Source: Pseudocercospora fijiensis CIRAD86
Lineage: Eukaryota > Ascomycota > Dothideomycetes > Mycosphaerellales > Mycosphaerellaceae
DNA: 64,000 bases
Direction: 5' to 3'
Assembly: GCF_000340215.1 (NCBI RefSeq)
Contig: NW_006921541.1
Location: 181,876-245,875 of the forward strand
Within the stretch, counting starts at the first letter, position 1. The number at the start of each line of letters is the position of its first letter. The position numbers and the translations under genes are program-made. Under the pieces are notes generated by a model. That model was not told the origin of the DNA and ran no database searches. It saw only the letters and a list, made by a program, of their open reading frames with translations. Positions 33,261 to 45,340 of the stretch are shown piece after piece.

Positions 33261-33990
33261 TCACCAGTCGCTCAGTTGCTTCCTGGTCGTCAACTTACCC
33301 GCGCGCATGACATGCACTAACAGCTTGGGAACCCTCTCGGCCATGCCAAAGAAGTCGATGTCGTCCTCCTCCTCCTCGTCGCAATACATCTTGAGGTTAT
33401 TCAGCACAACCTTCACGACCTCTTCTCGCAGACAGTCTGGCCAGTCTCCGCTGTATGCGTCCTCCATCACGTCAAGCACCATCTGACAGCCAGCGTAGTC
33501 GTCGCAATCTTGCCCAGGGTAGTCCACGACTATCTTGAGCAGCTCGGTCATGTCGTATTTGTCTGCGAGCCTGATGACCTCCATGTGAGTTGGAATGTCC
33601 CACAAGTGGCCCGGTTTCTCCCTTGGCGCGACGTAGGAGTGGCCCGAATGCTCTGGGACATAATCGAAGCTGTACATGTACTTGAGCAGCATTTTCATGC
33701 CATGTTCGCTGTCGTCGGGCAGCTCCAGCTCCTTCTTCGTCGCTTCCTGGAATGGGCTCGATCAGAGGTTTGCGAAACACGGCACTAGGTTCAGCTCATC
33801 CTACCGCAAATTGGCCCTGCAACATGCCCTCGAACACTAATGAATGCTGGCAGAGAATCGTCTTGTGCACGCGCCAACGAGCGCTACCGCATATGATGGC
33901 CAGATCGGTGCCATTTTCCGTGTCGAAGGTGCTCGCAAGGCGACTAATGAATCTTGCAGGAACCGCGAGTCCTTCCGTGTTGGTAGCCAT
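33261..33990 (-). CDS. BTB/POZ domain protein 1
   Basis: Two exons, 33,805-33,990 and 33,261-33,746, with a 58-bp intron (GTAGGA...TTCCAG). The 223-residue product starts MATNTEGLAV and has a clear BTB fold: GTDLAIICGSARWRVHKTIL, then CQHSLVFEGML, and after the splice EATKKELELPDDS and MLLKYMYSFDY, which is the usual phi-x-x-h-L-x-Y-h-Y-t end of the domain. A C-terminal BACK-like helical part follows (LADKYDMTELLKI). No zinc finger, Kelch or NPH3 part is attached. Fungal genomes have many such stand-alone BTB proteins; some act as Cullin-3 adaptors, but no partner can be named here. Divergent from a second BTB gene starting ~180 bp away. Confidence 0.85.
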
Positions 33991-34170
33991 GGCGGTGGAG
34001 TCAAATGCCGTTTCGATATGCGTGCTGGTCGCAATGTAAGTGAGATGCGGATGCTGTGAAGTGGAAGCTAACGGTCGTGCAGCTGGTCCGGAAGCTGCCC
34101 GTGCGCGACATTCTTGATCGCTCTGGCTGTTGCGAAGTACAGCTATCCCACATCACAGTACAGTCTTGAA

Positions 34171-34951
34171 ATGGAACGACCAGCTGGCACTGCAATCATG
34201 GCAAAGCCACTCCGCCGCTTCGAGTAAGTAATTCTTCTGTATCAAAATGCAACTTCACTCTGACTTTGACGGAAGCGCGCGCGAGCCTCTCTTCACCATC
34301 CGAGTGGGCGCTGATGTCGAAGGCGTCGAAGAAGCAGTATTCCGAGTTCATCGCGGCTGTCTGACCTCCTTCTCCAACTGGTTCCGAGTTCGACTGAAAG
34401 AGGAATGGAGCAAAAACAGAGAAAAGGATGTGTGCAAGCTCCCCGATCAGCATCCTGACGGGTTCAGTTTGTTCGTGGAGTGGCTCTACACAGGCCACAC
34501 CACGATTGTCGAGCAGACCGACCACCGATTCGCTTTACAGGAGTGGATGTCGCTAGCACATGCCTACGTGCTCGGAGAAGCGCTTATTCAAGACGAGTTC
34601 CAGGAAGACATCTTACAGCACATGAAAGCCAAGGCCTCCAAAGAGCGAGAAGGCAAGCCGTATCTCTCGGAGACGATCCTGGAACTCATCACCATCATCT
34701 ACGAGGGTACAACGTCATCCTCGCCAGGAAGGCGCTTCCTCGTTGATCTCTTCCGCGGGAAGTGGGATGGCCAGCGCGACAAGAGGTGGGCTGTTGATCT
34801 GCTGAAGTCTTTTGAAGACAAAGCGCCGACCGAGTTCAGCACGGAGCTCGCAATTGCGACCATGGAGTCAGTTCCCGATACTTCTGGCAGCTGGTTCTTT
34901 TTCAAGACGAAGAAGCAAAAGACTCCCACTGCAGATAACAACTCGGCTTGA
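34171..34951 (+). CDS. BTB/POZ domain protein 2
   Basis: Best model: exon 1 34,171-34,223 (or from ATG 34,198, same frame), intron 34,224-34,275 (GTAAGT, branch CTGAC, GGAAG), exon 2 34,276-34,951. This gives ...MAKPLRRFDAREPLFTIRVG instead of the unspliced start at 34,247. BTB text follows: EEAVFRVHRGCLTSFSNWF, VCKLPDQHPDGFSLFVEWLY. The C-terminal part is helical and ends in a Lys-rich stretch (FFKTKKQKT). ~240 residues. The two neighbours are not close copies of each other (shared features are family-level), so this is an old duplication or two independent BTB genes. No regulatory site recognised in the shared 180-bp promoter. Confidence 0.8.
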
Positions 34952-35848
34952 ATGGTGAATGCGAGGCGGCTGAAATGATATCTAGGATACACGAAGGACG
35001 TCTCCACGAGCATTGGAGCTTGAGACATTGCACGGATATCAGATGGCAGTGTGGATAATTCCCGCAGTCCTCTCTGACTGAATAGTATCAAATCGATAAT
35101 CCCTCAAGAGTTGGGAACCAGAGAACGACAGCCGGTGGTATGGTGGCGCTCTTAAAATGTCGTAGTGGTTTCGCTACAGACTGCTACACGATATCTGCAA
35201 CAATTCAGAGCTCACAAGGAGGTTAGAAAACCAGCAATCTATCGCGCGTGGGCAGAGGTTGCATCCTGGCGAGCTAAAACCAAAGACCTTGAAGGAGTCG
35301 ATGATAGTGGGAGTTTCCCGTTGCCCTCTTTCTCGTTCTTTCAGACAACGTGGGCAAATGTCGTGGCGGACGAGTTGCTTCTTAATGCATCGCTCGAAAC
35401 TCACGACTTTCGCAAAGAGTGCCATAGCAAGCCGATGCCGACGACTTTCCAGACACAAATGTGCACAAGCAGACCGATATAAACGGTGTTGACTCCCTTG
35501 CCTTTACGAAAATCCAACCTTTAAGCTGTCCACATCTCCGCAGAGAATTCGTTAGGCAATGCTTCAGCTTTGCTGTGATTTTGTGTCACACCACCTCAGC
35601 TACGCCACCAAACGCCACACCAGTATTGACTAGTCTGAGCTACTGCATCTCTCTATACCAGAGTTCGAGACCGCATACACACTCAGTAGCGAAGCCTATC
35701 GACATCATCGACGACAGTTGAGTTTCTGCATCCCATAACCTATGTCTGGACGTACTACAGGTTTTCCCATCACGCCACTGATTACCAGAGCAATACAAAG
35801 CATGCATGAGAAGACTCATGTCCGCACCACTCCAAACATCCCATCCAC
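34952..35848. other. Spacer with the left copy of a 34-bp inverted repeat
   Basis: About 900 bp; apart from the repeat at 35,016-35,049 nothing recognised. Short frames on both strands (around 35,165-35,480) overlap each other and lack domains. Confidence 0.4.
35016..35049 (-). repeat. 34-bp inverted repeat, left copy
   Basis: Contains TGAGACATTGCACGGATATC followed by AGATGGCAG. The reverse complement stands at 38,041-38,074 with one mismatch in 34. Confidence 0.8.
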
Positions 35849-36754
35849 ATGGCGACTAACGAGATCAATCCCGAGAACGTCTCAGTCGCTTCAATGACGG
35901 TCGCAAGCGGCCCACATATTCACACACCTCTAGAGCTATTCCAGATCCTCGTCGGCATCCACACGCCACGTTCGCTGACCCAAGATGTTTGCGACACCGA
36001 AGCAAACCGTGCAAGAAATTCCCATGCGCAGCCACTCTACGTCCGTTCCCACCGCGGCAATGTCGGGTTATATCACAGAGCCAAAGATGAAGAGCGACGA
36101 AGTAGAATCGCATATATCCTCACGAGCTACATTTCGAATTTCCTCTTCATGCTCCAGATCCTGCTCGCCGCGACTTTTACAGCACTTTCTGCGTACAAGG
36201 ACTCGAATGCTGTGACGCTGACGGTCCTTGGAGCGCTTAATACGGTCGTGGCTGGGTAAGCTGTTATTGCCAAACATCTCTCCAACGATCCTGCGTCCAC
36301 TGATGCTGTACGATCAAGTTCTCTCGCATGGCAGAAAGGCCAAGGTGTGCCGCAGCGCTATCGAAAAGCCATGGACCAGTATCAAGCCCTGTTACTCGAA
36401 ATTGAAATGACCGAGCGATCGTTCGTCGATATGGACAGCAGTAACAATTCTGCCGGCGCACTGGATCCGATAGTCGAGATGGCTCGATTGCAGAAGCTGT
36501 TTGATACTGCAAAGGCCGATCAGCAGGCCAATTACCCTGATCTTTATGTCAGTACTAGTGCTGCTGCTAGTCATGAGACGAAGGATCTTGCTCAACAGTT
36601 GGAGGATGTCAAAGCTGCTGCTACAAAGACTCAGGCGGATATAGTAAAGAGGTTGGAGGGGTTGATGGAGAGATTGGAAGCTAAGGGTGACCCAGGAATA
36701 AACGACCGTGAGGCAAAGGTTGAGAAAGCTGTTCAGGAGGTTTTGAAGATTTGA
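35849..36754 (+). CDS. Fungal SLATT protein (SMODS/SLOG-associating two-TM effector family)
   Basis: Exon 1 35,849-36,255, intron 36,256-36,318 (GTAAGC...ATCAAG, branch CTGAT), exon 2 36,319-36,754; 280 residues. The splice creates NTVVAGSLAWQKGQGVPQR, matching the family block NTviAG...KGQG.P.R. Before it lie two hydrophobic helices (SNFLFMLQILLAATFTALSAY and VTLTVLGALNTVVA) preceded by LYHRAKDEERRSRI. After it come a long soluble helical region and a C-terminal coiled coil (DLAQQLEDVKAAATKTQADI). SLATT domains form membrane pores or sensors; in bacteria they are the effectors of nucleotide-signalled conflict systems. The fungal branch is only known by sequence, so a role in non-self or stress response is inference. 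No nucleotidyltransferase or SLOG gene is next to it. Confidence 0.8.
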
Positions 36755-37020
36755 GCTATGAATTTCGTTCGATACATGCCGGTTTGGACAGACAATGGAT
36801 GCCAGCAGCTCACGACCTCTACGAAACAAGTCATGCATCTCCCGCGTCTTCGCTGTAATACCTGGTGAGGCCTGATTGGCAAAAACTCTCCGAAACTCTA
36901 TCTTGTGCCGCATACCAGTTGATCACCATACCACTTCTCACCCAACACCTCCAAATCTTCTTCCATCATCGTCAACTACAAAATCCATCCTTCCAACACC
37001 TTACAGACCCAAGAACGAAA

Positions 37021-38027
37021 ATGTCAACCTTACCAGCATGGTTAGAAAACACCCTCTACCCAACCAAAGTACCTCCTCGTCCCGCCCCCCTCCCAACCCA
37101 CCTCCCATCTAACAAAACACAACAATCCAGCCCCTCCCTACCCCCACCCCCCGTTCCAAACCCATGCTCCTCCTCTGCCTCGGCCTCTCCCGCTCCGGCA
37201 CCGACTCCCTCCGCAACGCCCTCATCCTCCTAGGTTACGCCCCCGTCTACCACGGCTTCGAAGTCCCCACTTCGGAAAACCCTGCAATCAGTCGGGCGTG
37301 GACGGAACTCGGGAGGAAGAAATTTTCGAGGAAAAAAGAAGAAGAAATCTCAAAAGAGGAGTTTGAGGGGTTGCTTGGAGGGTATGTGGCGGTGACGGAT
37401 TTGCCGTGTGGGTGTTTTGGGGAGGAGGTGAGTTTTTTTTTTTTTTTTGAAAGAGAAAACAGAAATGCTGGAATATAAAGAAAGGGGGGGGTGGGAAGTG
37501 TGGCTGATTTCGTGTATTAGTTGCTCACGGCGTATCCCGACGCAAAAGTCATTCTCAATTATCGGGATGTTGAGGGGTGGTATGAATCGATCGGGAATAC
37601 ATTCGGGAAATACATGAACACGTGGGAATTCCAATACCTGTCGTATTTCGACGGTTCGTTGTATTGGTTGCAACAGGTGTTTGTGATGTACGAGCGAGGA
37701 TTTTTTCGGGGCTCGATTTTGGGGAATGGGAAGAGGGTTCATGCGGAGCATTATGCGAGGTTGAGGGAGGTTTTGAAGAGGGAGGATCGGGGGTTTTTGG
37801 AGTGGAGGGTTCGGGATGGGTGGGTGCCGCTTTGTGGGTTTCTTGGGAAGGATGTGCCGGATGTGGAGTTTCCGAGTGGGAATACGCCGGCGCAGAGTGC
37901 TGAGAGGGGGGCGAGAGTGAGGAAGCGGGCGACCGAGAGGGCGTATAGGAATTTGGCTGTTATTTCTGGTGGGGTGGTTACCTGCGTTGCCGTGCTCATT
38001 GCTTTGCTGTGTCTTCCAACTTCATAG
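37021..38027 (+). CDS. Sulfotransfer_4-type protein with C-terminal membrane anchor
   Basis: Three exons: 37,021-37,068, 37,131-37,427, 37,521-38,027. Introns: 62 bp (GTACCT, branch TCTAAC, TCCAG) and 93 bp (GTGAGT with a 16-17 nt T run, TATTAG). Product 283 residues. Residues 17-45 include RSKPMLLLCLGLSRSGTDSL, the PAPS 5'-phosphosulfate loop-like G-x-x-R-S/T-G-T motif of this family, then LILLGYAPVYHG. Exon 3 begins LLTAYPDAKVILNYRDVEGWY, the 3'-phosphate-binding region of sulfotransferases. The C-terminus ends in a TM helix (AVISGGVVTCVAVLIALLCL). Family members are abundant in fungi and often lie in secondary-metabolite or accessory regions; their true substrates are mostly unknown. Skipping the first intron or starting at ATG 37,164 are the alternatives. 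Confidence 0.85.
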
Positions 38028-38640
38028 CGTGTGGACTTCGCTGCCATCTGATATCCGTGCAATGTCTCATGCTCGGATGCAAGTCCTTGAAACTGGTCCG
38101 CCCCGCTACGCAGAGTATATGACCCTCCCTACCAGTATACGCTGGCTAAACGTTTTTGACGACAACTCTTGTAAAAGTGTTGATTCGGTTTACTGCCCGT
38201 TGGAATGGACTGTGCGAAACATTCACTTGCTTGTATACCATTGACGCGTGTTCGTCGTTTCCTCTCGAGCATGGAAGGGGTAAATTGGAGCGTTGGAAGC
38301 GCATAGGACAGAGATAGGGGTGTCGGCGTCGCGGTCATATGGAAGATGTATTGGTGAGTGAATGGAGTCGTTGGTGCGTCGTCCGGGTAATGCGCTGCAG
38401 ATGGATTATTGGCACTTTGCGCGCCACGAGTACTTGGTCGTATTTATCACACTGCAGCGCTCGCCTACATCAAGATCAGGGAGACAGACTGGGCCTTGAG
38501 TAGCAAGGTAAAAGGAGGGATGAAGTGATAGCGAAGACGATAATGGCTTTCGACTAGGATGCTGCCCGAAATCCGAAGAGGTCTGTGCTCAAACCTCTAC
38601 TAACCCCTTGCATCTTTTCCTACTACACTATTACAACGAT
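38028..38640. other. Unmutated spacer up to the repeat block
   Basis: Holds the right copy of the 34-bp inverted repeat 14 bp after the sulfotransferase stop. No gene recognised. Composition shifts to RIP type at about 38,630-38,660. Confidence 0.5.
38041..38074 (+). repeat. 34-bp inverted repeat, right copy
   Basis: CTGCCATCTGATATCCGTGC then AATGTCTCATGCTC; reverse complement of 35,016-35,049 with one mismatch. The pair encloses the SLATT and sulfotransferase genes. Confidence 0.8.
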
Positions 38641-38875
38641 ATCCCGCAAGTCTATCGATTGCCGACTAGGTACTTCTACCTACTAATATCTTAATCGCGG
38701 AAAACCTATAGTTAGTACTAGTACTATAAACTCTACTATACTAGTAGAATCTATCTAATTCGGAAATTTTACCTATATCTTATATAGGCGCGGTATTTGC
38801 CTAACTAGGAAGGGTATATAATAGTAGTTTAGAAGTACGAGATACTACGAGTAAAGATAGTTAGTAGTATAGTAG
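38641..38875. repeat. Left fragment of unidentified RIP-mutated sequence F
   Basis: Sequence into which element A2 inserted; its other side continues at 57,905. Ends with target duplication AGTAG (38,871-38,875). No identity seen. Confidence 0.5.
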
Positions 38876-39064
38876 TATAAGAAGGGTTATATTAGTAGGT
38901 AGATAGGGTAGTAGTAGATTAGTATAGTATTCGATAGAGATCTAGGAGGAGAAGGAGGAAGGCAGGCTAGTTAGCCTAACGCTAAGCGCTAAGCCCTGCC
39001 TAAGGTACTAAGACCCTAGCTTTACTCGAGCTAGTTATATACTAATTACGTATAGCCTCTAATA
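38876..39064 (-). repeat. 3' LTR of element A2
   Basis: 189 bp, TATAAGAAGGG...CTCTAATA (TG...CA mutated to TA...TA). Confidence 0.9.
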
Positions 39065-42013
39065 TACGCTTCCCTTCTAAAGGCCGCGCCCTCGTAGCCT
39101 ATCTATATTCTAATCTTAACCTCTATAGCCGCTAACTTAGCATATTAACTAAGCTACTTAGCCGCGCTAAATTAAACGCTTAACTACCTAATTATATAAC
39201 TATACTAAACCTTACCTTCTAATATAATATCTAACTCTAACTACGCTATCCTTATATATAATAAAGTAAAGCGATATATATCCATAAGAATTAAGGGCTA
39301 TCGACTAATTATAATATAGGCGCGTCTTCCCTGCTATAATAGGTAGACGTACGAGGTATTATAGCACTGCCTCTACTTTAAGTAATATTATTTCGAGTTC
39401 TTTGCGTCTACTTTAAAAGACCTAGAAATGTCCGCTCCCGAGGGTTTATTCTTATTATACGAGGGCTATTATTTACTATCGTAGTTTCGCTAGCTCTAAC
39501 TAGTTAGGTCTAGTAGCCTTTAATTATTAATCTTATTTCTAAAAACGCAGTTTGTCTAGTTTCTATAGGTAAAGGCTATTATAAGTATAATAGTTAAGGT
39601 TCGCTTCGCTTAAAGGGTCGGAAAGATCGAGAAGTAACCTATTATTCGCAAGATCGACCCTAGCTAGCTTAGCTCTACATTTTTGCCTTTAGTTAGTCTA
39701 TTAATCGTTTAACCTCTTTAGTCCCTAAGTCCTTCGAACGGCTTAACCCTTTTTAACCTAGTATCTTAGCCTTAGGCTATAGTATAGGTAAGGTTGTTCT
39801 TACAGATATAGTAACGATAACAAGTAAGGTTAATAATAGTAGCAAGTAGGTAATGTTAATAATAGCGGCGCTAGCTGTCTTAGCGCTAACTTCACCTTAC
39901 TCCTAATTTCCTTCTTTAACTAGTAACGCTTTAACCGGCAGCGTACTTAGTAACACTGTTACTAATATAGCCGCGCTATCCTTAACTATCGCTAGCTCGT
40001 AGCGCGACGCCATCTATATTATTATTATTATCTGCGCGCGCGCCGCCCTCGCTAATCGCCTAGGCCTCGAGGCCTCGATAGAATAAAGGAATAAAAGGGG
40101 GACTTAAATACTAAGAGAAGGGCCTTATTGCGTTAGCGAAGCGGTAAAATCCTTAAAAGAGTAGGCGATTAGTTAACGCGTTATAGCGCGTTTGTTAATA
40201 CTCGGTACGCGTCTACTATAGTAGTATAGTCTTATTATCCTAGTTTGCCGGCCTCTAATTAGTTAGCTAATAGCACCCTAGGGGTAGCATTAATCCTAGG
40301 CCTCTCTAGCGATATTATAGGCCCTTAGCCTTCTTCTTGTTCTTTATACTAGTCTAATACTTATCTACTAACTTAGTTATATCCTTAAACGAGTCTTTAG
40401 CTTCCTACGAGTCCTATTTAGGTAAGTAGCCTTGCTATCTTAATAGGTACTCCTTCTTGCTCTTCCTAGTCCGGTGCTTTAGTATACGCTCTATAGACTA
40501 TAGCTCTTCGCCGTCTGCTAGTACCTCTTTATATTTAGTAGGGGCTTTTTTATCGGGGTCTCCGTAGTAGTAATATAGTTTAAGGAGGGAGATATAGAAG
40601 GTATTATAGATAGTATAGTATAGTAGGAGCTATAACTAATAGGCCTAGCTATTGCCCTTCGGCTCTCGGATTCGGAAGGGGCTAATAAACCGTAGTGCTA
40701 GTTTAGGGCGTGTTTTGCTATTAGGTAATAGGTGTTTGCGGATGCGGAGGTTCTTCGTACTAAGTATAACTATATCGCCTTACTTAAAGGCTATTAGTAT
40801 ATAGCGCTTATCGTAGTAGGTCTTTTAGTACTCTTAAGCCTTTGTTAGCTTCTTAGCTATCTTAGCGTAGATTTCTCGCATCTTTTAAACCCTCTCGATA
40901 GCCGCTAGTATTTTAGGGGCTTAACGCGCTTCCCTTTCCTTACGCTCGGCCTCGAGCGATAGAGGGTCTTATAGTAGCGTAGGGTTGCTTCCTATTATAG
41001 CGAAATAAGGTAACACCTTAGTAGATAAGTAGACACTATTATTATACACGAATTCGGCTAGTTATAGGAGATTAACCTATTTGTTAGGGTCCTCGTTAAT
41101 ATAGCTTCGTAAGTATTGCTATAGGGTAGCATTCTGCCTCTCGGTCTAGCTATCTATTTATAGATAGAATGCTATAGACAGGCGATGCTTAAGTCTTAGC
41201 TATAGGCATATCTTACTCTAATAATACGATATAAATATCGAACCCCGGTCGGAAACTTTCCCCTTAGGGGTTCCCTAATAGCTATAGAAGATGTTGCCCT
41301 ATAGCGCCTTAGCTATATTAATAGTAGTCTAATCCTTCTATACCGGGATATATCGAGCGCTCTTAGTAAATCGATCTACGACAACTAGGATAGCGTTAAA
41401 GATGTCTTTGCTATCCCTACGCTTAGTAGGCGGAAGGCTTATAATAAAGTCTATTATTAGCTCTATAAATAGCTTCTTTAGAATAGGAAGTAAAGACAAC
41501 TCGCCGAATAGCAAGTGCTTTAGTGCTTTAACTCGTTAGTATACGGCATACGTGTTTACGTAGTCCTTTATATCCCGCTTACTATATAGCTAGTAGTATA
41601 TACGCGATAGTAGCTCGTACGACCTCTCTATACTATAGTAACCGGCAAGCTTACTATTATAGTATCGCTTAAGAAGCTCTTGTCGGATCGAATGCTCGGT
41701 AGGGATATACAATCTGCCCTTATAGCGCAAATAGCTATCGGTATTAATCGACTAATTCTTGCTAGATCTAGTCTTACGGCTACTTCTAAGCTAATCTATA
41801 CGAGTAATAGTAAAAGCGTCCCTTTGCTAAGTACGTAATAGCTTATCTATAAACGCTCGCCTATCGCCTTCTATAAGTTCGCTTAATAGTACCCTCGCTA
41901 TCTTGCGTAGTACGTACTATATACATCTAGTAGCACTAGCAGCCGGATTAACTATAGTAGTACCTTTATCGCTATTACTATATATAGCGATATCGACTAG
42001 GGAGTTATTATAG
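39065..42013 (-). pseudogene. Element A2: 3' UTR, chromodomain and integrase part, RIP-mutated
   Basis: Aligns by eye, in reverse, with A1 from ~12,440 to 15,423. The non-coding 39,065-40,300 contains the GC palindrome at ~40,267-40,296 (CACCCTAGGGGTAG core). The chromodomain is at ~40,390-40,520 and the integrase from ~40,600 to 42,013. The last bases before element B (ATAG) are repeated after it (53,919-53,922). Confidence 0.8.
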
Positions 42014-42299
42014 TATTAGCTAGTAACTAGCCCTATATATATAGGCTAAAGTTTAAGCCTATATAAGAGGCCTCCTTCTGTACTATAGACAGATTACTAA
42101 CCTCGTATAGTATATTGTTTATGTTACACTTCTATAATGCCTATATTGCAGGGCTCTAGTTATTAGCCTAAGTAACGGTCTTGTTATCCTATTATACTAA
42201 ACATAGCTACCTATATTATTATAGGTTATATTACCCTCGGTTGCCTATACTATTACTACTAGTAGTAGTAGTAGTAGTAGTATTAGTTTCCGTCCTCTA
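42014..42299 (+). repeat. 5' LTR of element B
   Basis: 286 bp; 42,259-42,284 is a TAG/AGT trinucleotide tract. Nearly identical to 53,636-53,918. Confidence 0.9.
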
Positions 42300-43099
42300 T
42301 TAGAGCCGAAGGTAGGGCTATCTCTTTATATCTAATAGGTTCGGGTATATCGAAGGTAGTCCTAGGGCACGAATAGCTATAACTAGAGCGAGGGTACGAT
42401 AAGAGCCTATAATATAGACGATATAGAACTTTAGAAGTATCTCGAGGGGCTATTACGATAAGCGAAGAAGCCTCTTAATAAGGGCATCTCTTTAACCCCG
42501 AAAAGCTGCAAACCCTTAGGACTATTATAGCTTAGGGCCTAGTCTATAACTATAGCTAGATTCTAAGGACTCGGCTCTAGATCGAAGACCTATTTAGTAT
42601 CGCTTGCTCGAGATAAGCCCCGCCTAAGGAAGAGATAGATTAATTACCTATCGGCCTTGCTTAGTTTACTAAGACTATTAATCGATAGCAAATTCTAGAT
42701 TATAGGTCGGATAGCTAGGGAGTCCCCTATTAATCGGGTAGGGCGTTCCTAGATTCGCAGCCTCGCTTAGATAGTACTTAGCCTTCTACTAGGAAAAGAA
42801 GGCTACCGCCCCCCTACCTAGCTAAAGGAGATAATAAGAGCTAGTTTCTAGGATCTAGGTATAAACAGAGATTGTAGTCCCTTCCTCCGAGCGGCTTTCG
42901 TCTAAGTTTACTAAATTAAGCTCCTAGAGGTGTTAGGCGACCCCTAGGAGGCTAAATCCTAATACTGCCCCGAGGGTAATATTAGGAGAAAACAGCCTAG
43001 TATACTAATTTTCTCGCGTAGCAATATCGTAACAAACTAGATATACTAAAAACACTTTATATAGCATTTTATTTTAACTATTTTATAAACAATCGAATA

Positions 43100-45340
43100 A
43101 GCTCTAGCGAAAACGAGCATTAAGAATTAGCGGAATCTTCTAAATCCGAAAACGCCCCTAATTCTATTAACGAAGAAATTAGGCGGCGACTAGTTAATAT
43201 AAGCGAGCCTCCTATACCCTCTACGCTAGAGGCACTCTATAATGTTATTATAAAGATAATAGAGAAGCAAACTAAGCTTCTCCGATAGAATAAGCGTCGC
43301 CCGCTAGAACCTAGAAGTAGTATAAACCCCTTATTTAAAGGGTAGAACGCTATAGTATATATAGAGCGTTTTAAGGAAGGCTTAATTAAGTATAAGCTCG
43401 ATAGAGAATCCGACTAGTATAAGATCCGGTCTCTTAAGAGGACTACTATTACTAAGCTTTACCGAACCCTTAGAATCCTAGTTAGCTACCTAGAAAGGGA
43501 CGACAAGTCTAATACTAACTAGGAGACCTTTAAGCTAGCCTTTCTAAGGGAGTATCGGGAGCGCGATAGCCGTCGTATTAAAGGTAGTCGCGCGTAGCTC
43601 GAGGCTCTCTACTTCGTAAGGCGCACTAAGGATAACGACCTAAAGGGGTATATCTACGAATTTGTCGAGTTAGCGGACGGTATCGACTAGAGTAACCTCG
43701 AAAACTCTTAGAGAACGAGGCTACTCCTCTAGGGGTTGCCGTAGCCTATAGCTTAGCGTATCTTCCGTCGCTATAAGCTTAGCGAGGCCGATCCTAAGAG
43801 CTTTAGGAGATGCAAAGAGGTCCTAGTATATATTAAGGCCGATATTAATAGTACCGCCGATACGAGGAAGTTTATCTATAGCGAAGATAGGAATAACCTA
43901 GCGTAGGTTAGGAAAGAAGCTATAGGAAGTAGGGGACCTAAGTTCCTTCCTAAATCGTAGAGTAGTCCTAAGACCGTAACTCCTACTATTACTAAACACT
44001 CTTAAGACGTTACGGACTTAGCTAAATCCCTAGCCTAACTTAACCTTAATACGAAAGCATTATAGCGGATTAGGGAAGTTATTAATGCTACTATACTAGG
44101 CGATATACTACTAGTCTACTAGGTTTTAGATCCTAACTACCCTAAAGCCCCTTTAGTTAATATCTACGCTATACGGAAGATCTATTCTAACTTAGATAGA
44201 AAGTGCTAGATATATAGCGGTTTTAAATATATCTAATCGTCCTACCCTATCTAGAAAGAGCTTCTTAATAGGAAGCTTATTATGCAAGTAAATAGTCGGT
44301 TCTACTATATAGACACTAGCGATAAGATTAACTTCGAATAGGATCGGAGAGCCCCGAAACTGCCTTAGCTAAGGACCCTTCTAGAGAAGAAGTATAGCGG
44401 CAAGATCGAGTTTAAGTATACTAGGAATAGTACCCTCGCCGCTATTACTAAACGAGAAACTTAGAAGGTTAGGGCTAAATAGGTTAAGGAGCGAAGCAGT
44501 AATAGTACTACCGAGCCTGTTAAAGTTAACTTTGTTTCTTAGGACCCGGACGCAGTTACTAATGTTTACGCGGTTACTAAGAATAGTATAGATGTCTACG
44601 CTACTATAAGGTCCTAAACCTAGTTCTAAAACAAGGGCAAGAGCCCGTAGAACCCTACTCGCCCTAGTACGGCAGCCCCTACTAGAGTACTAAAGAATAA
44701 GGCGGCCGATAAGGCTAAATAATAGCGAGAGTTAACCGCTAAAACTAAGACTCTCTAGACAGCTAGAGACCGCGCTACCCGAGCTAGCACTATACCTATA
44801 GAGAGCCTAGTCGTCCTAGAGACTCTAGAGGTCGATATAGAAGATATTGCTACCGATATTAGTAGTACCCTAGGTCTAGCTAACCTACCTACCTATAAGC
44901 GGAAGTTATCCGATCCGAAGAGCTTTCGCTTTAATAAGGATATAAACAAGTATAGTACTAGCGTAGCTAACTCCTTAGATATAAAGGCAAACGCTCTCTT
45001 CTAGGCTTTATAGTTCCTAGACCTTAAGTCTAACGTATCTATAGGAGAGCTGTTAGTATACGGTTTGCCTACTAACCTATTCTAGAGCCGGATTCCTAAC
45101 GATACTACTTTTATAAAAGACCTCGCTACCTTTCGAAGGAAATAGGGGCGAGAAGACTATATCGATATCTCTTCCCTATAGTTCCTTCCTAAATTTTTAG
45201 GTACCTAAGAGTTAGTAGAAGGCGAATCGGTAACCTACGAGAACTAGGAGACTATCGATAATACTAACAAAGAGGGGGTTAAGGAGATAGGCCGAGGGGA
45301 TAGTAATAATACCGACCCTATTTTAGTTTCAGTTTCTATT
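43100..45340 (+). pseudogene. gag of element B, RIP-mutated
   Basis: One plus-strand frame with TAG/TAA only. A helical capsid-like part (VIIKIIEKQTKLLR, AIVYIERFKEGLIKYKLD, LERDD) is followed by a CCHC knuckle at 44,202-44,244 reading C-WI-Y-SGFK-Y-I.SS-Y, with * at one Trp/Gln position; here again Cys and His became Tyr. A long Lys/Thr/Ala-rich tail leads toward the protease. Inactive. Confidence 0.7.

Noticed and set aside
35165..35492. Opposed frames of ~95-105 codons with a few CxxC pairs
   Set aside because: Both strands open at the same place, typical of chance; no known domain.
42259..42284. CRISPR-like or tandem repeat array
   Set aside because: It is a trinucleotide tract inside the LTR of element B, present in both LTRs; no spacers, and the genome is eukaryotic.
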